From assembly GCA_019843655.1 (NCBI GenBank), contig JACDQD010000105.1:6404062-6468061 (forward strand): a stretch of 64,000 nucleotides of DNA, in the 5' to 3' direction. This stretch comes from Lethocerus indicus (Eukaryota > Arthropoda > Insecta > Hemiptera > Belostomatidae). The notes below the pieces were generated by a model, which was not told where the DNA came from, did not search any database, and worked only from the letters and a program-made list of their open reading frames with translations. The position numbers were made by a program, and so were the translations under genes. Shown here piece by piece: positions 61,801-64,000 of this stretch; the stretch's first letter is position 1, and each line of letters starts with the position of its first letter.

Positions 61801-64000
61801 GAAAATACCCTGCACATATTCCCTATAAGGCTACGATAATTTGTATGCATATATAATTATATAAAAATACATATATTGAAAATGAGGGAAGAATTTCTAT
61901 AGAATACGGCTGTGGTCTCAACAATTTTTTGACCGAAGGACATTTTGTTAAATTTAAACCATTCGAAAATACCCTGCACATATTCCCTATAAGGCTACGA
62001 TAATTTGTATGCATATACAATTATATAAAAATACATATATTGAAAATGAGGGAAGAATTTCTATAGAATACGGCTGTGGTCTCAACAATTTTTTGACCGA
62101 AGGACATTTTGTTAAATTTAAACCATTCGAAAATACCCTGCACATATTCCCTATAAGGCTACGATTATTTATATGTATATATAATTATATAAATATACAT
62201 ATATTGAAAATTAGGGGAGAATTTCTATAGAATACGGCTGTGGTCTCAACAATTTTTTGACCGAAGGACATTTTGTTAAATTTAAACCATTCGAAAATAC
62301 CCTGCACATATTCCCTATAAGGCTACGATTATTTGTATGTATATACAATTATATAAGTATACATATATTGAAAATGAGGGAAGAATTTCTATAGAATACG
62401 GCTGCGGTCTCAACAATTTTTTGACCGAAGGACATTTTTTTAAATTTTAACCACTCGAAAATACCCTGCACATATTCCCTATAAGGCTACGATAATTTGT
62501 ATGCATATACAATTATATAAAAATACATATATTGAAAATGAGGGAAGAATTTCTATATAATACGGCTGCGGTCTCAACAATTTTTTGACCGAAGGACATT
62601 TTGTTAAATTTAAACCATTCGAAAATACCCTGCACATATTCCCTATAAGGCTACGATTATTTATGTGTATATATAATTATATAAATATACATATATGGAA
62701 AATGAGGGAAGAATTTCTATAGAATACGGCTGCGGTCTCAACAATTTTTTGACCGAAGGACATTTTGTTAAATTTAAACCATTCGAAAATACCCTGCACA
62801 TATTCCCTATAAGGCTACGATAATTTGTATGCATATACAATTATATAAAAATACATATATTGAAAATGAGGGAAGAATTTCTATAGAATACGGCTGCGGT
62901 CTCAACAAATTTTTGACCGAAGGACATTTTTTTAGATTTAAGCCATTCGAAAATACCCTGCAAATATTCCCTATAAGGCTACGATTAATTATACGTATAT
63001 ATAATTATTTAAAAATACATATATTGAAAATGAGGGAAGAATTTCTATAGAATACGGCTGCGGTCTCAACAATTTTTTGACCGAAGGACATTTTGTTAAA
63101 TTTAAACCATTCGAAAATACCCTGCACATATTCCCTATAAGGCTACGATAATTTGTATGCATATATAATGATATAAAAACATATATTGAAAATGAGGAAG
63201 AATTTCTATAGAATACGACATGGTCTCCAACAATTTTTTGACCGAAGGACATTTTGTTAAATTTAAACCATTCGAAAATACCCTGCACATATTCCCTATA
63301 AGGCTACGATAATTTGTATGCATATACAATTATATAAAAATACATATATTGAAAATGAGGGAAGAATTTCTATAGAATACGGCTGTGGTCTCAACAATTT
63401 TTTGACCGAAGGACATTTTTTTAAATTTAAACCATTCGAAAATACCCTGCACATATTCCCTATAAGGCTACGATAATTTGTATGCATATACGATTATATA
63501 AAAATACATATATTGAAAATGAGGGAAGAATTTCTATAGAATACGGCTGCGGTCTCAACAATTTTTTGACCGAAGGACATTTTGTTAAATTTAAACCATT
63601 CGAAAATACCCTGCACATATTCCCTATAAGGCTACGATAATTTGTATGCATATATAATTATATAAATATACATATATTGAAAATGAGGGAGAAATTTATA
63701 GAATACGGCTGGTCTCAACAATTTTTGACCGAGGACATTTTTTAAATTTAAACCATTGAAAATACCCTGCAAAATATTCCCTATAAGGCTACGATTAATT
63801 TGTATGTATATATAATTATATAAAAATACATATATTGAAAATGAGGGAAGAATTTCTATAGAATACGGACTGGTCTCAACAATTTTTGACTGAAGGCATT
63901 TTGTTAAATTTAAACCATTCGAAAATACCTGCACATATTCCCTATAAGGCTACGATAATTTGTATGCATATATATATAAAATACATATATATTGAAAATT
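55633..64000. repeat. Satellite array, ~164-bp monomer, about 50 copies, open at the right edge
   Basis: Each monomer shows, in order: GAAAATGAGGGAAGAATTTC, TATAGAATACGGCTG[C/T]GGTC, TCAACAATTTTTTGACCGAA, GGACATTTTGTTAAATTTAA, ACCA[T/C]TCGAAAATACCCTG, CACATATTCCCTATAAGGCT, ACGAT, then an AT-rich linker. The usual spacing is 163-165 bases. Two linker types alternate without strict order: GATAATTTGTATGCATAT and GATTATTT[A/G]TATGTATAT. The leftmost units are the most diverged, and the first contains an AT run at 55,756-55,811. A unit near 56,110-56,180 has its linker doubled. Open frames on both strands arise because monomers near 165 bases preserve frame; I do not regard them as genes. Confidence 0.97.
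55756..55811. repeat. AT microsatellite within the first satellite unit
   Basis: About 27 AT dinucleotides sit in the AT-rich linker of the first monomer, probably by slippage expansion of the normal TATATAATTATATA linker. Confidence 0.9.

Noticed and set aside
56961..63934. Many similar 60-127 residue open frames on both strands of the satellite
   Set aside because: They are the same satellite monomer read in frame. Monomers near 165 bases (55 codons) preserve frame, and both strands are open equally, with no protein features.
55633..64000. Regular repeats resembling a CRISPR-like array
   Set aside because: The whole 164-bp unit repeats with no unique spacers, and the genome is eukaryotic.

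Overview
This is nuclear DNA of an animal, most likely an insect. The genes have short coding exons with GT-AG introns. One gene is a membrane alanyl aminopeptidase of the kind insects carry in multiple copies. Jockey-type LINE tails, mariner-type MITEs and an AT-rich satellite are also present. I cannot name the species. The genome is AT-rich with GC-rich patches, some of which are coding exons.

Layout. 1-10,480: no gene recognised; only small local duplications, simple repeats and fragments of dispersed elements. 10,467-10,700: a polypyrimidine tract, a TATA box and a possible untranslated first exon of the next gene. 15,290-15,860: a 5'-truncated LINE. 15,978-25,937 (+): an M1 zinc aminopeptidase (aminopeptidase N-like) in 15 coding exons. 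28,552-32,894 (-): BORCS5/myrlysin, a subunit of the lysosomal BORC complex, in 4 exons. 35,681-44,869 (+): Aralar/citrin (SLC25A12/13), the mitochondrial aspartate/glutamate carrier, in 16 exons. 46,672-48,393: four copies of a ~421-bp tandem repeat. 48,861-55,418 (+): INO80 complex subunit B, in 7 exons. 55,633 to the window edge: about 50 copies of a ~164-bp satellite, starting only ~215 bp after the INO80B stop codon.

The four gene models were assembled by hand. Each exon join keeps the reading frame and the models total 948 (plus an uncertain start), 271, 681 and 310 residues. Two models need a 2-nt correction: the start of the aminopeptidase, and one site in the Aralar carrier domain. 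The genes look like unrelated housekeeping or digestive functions, and nothing suggests they work as one pathway. BORCS5 and Aralar are head to head across a GC-rich interval.

Most unusual points: the satellite abutting INO80B; a dispersed family of hammerhead-ribozyme-like motifs (CTGANGA...GAAACCGGTC) found in five places; the two frameshifts; an intron made almost wholly of a LINE; and two introns that begin with the same rare donor sequence.
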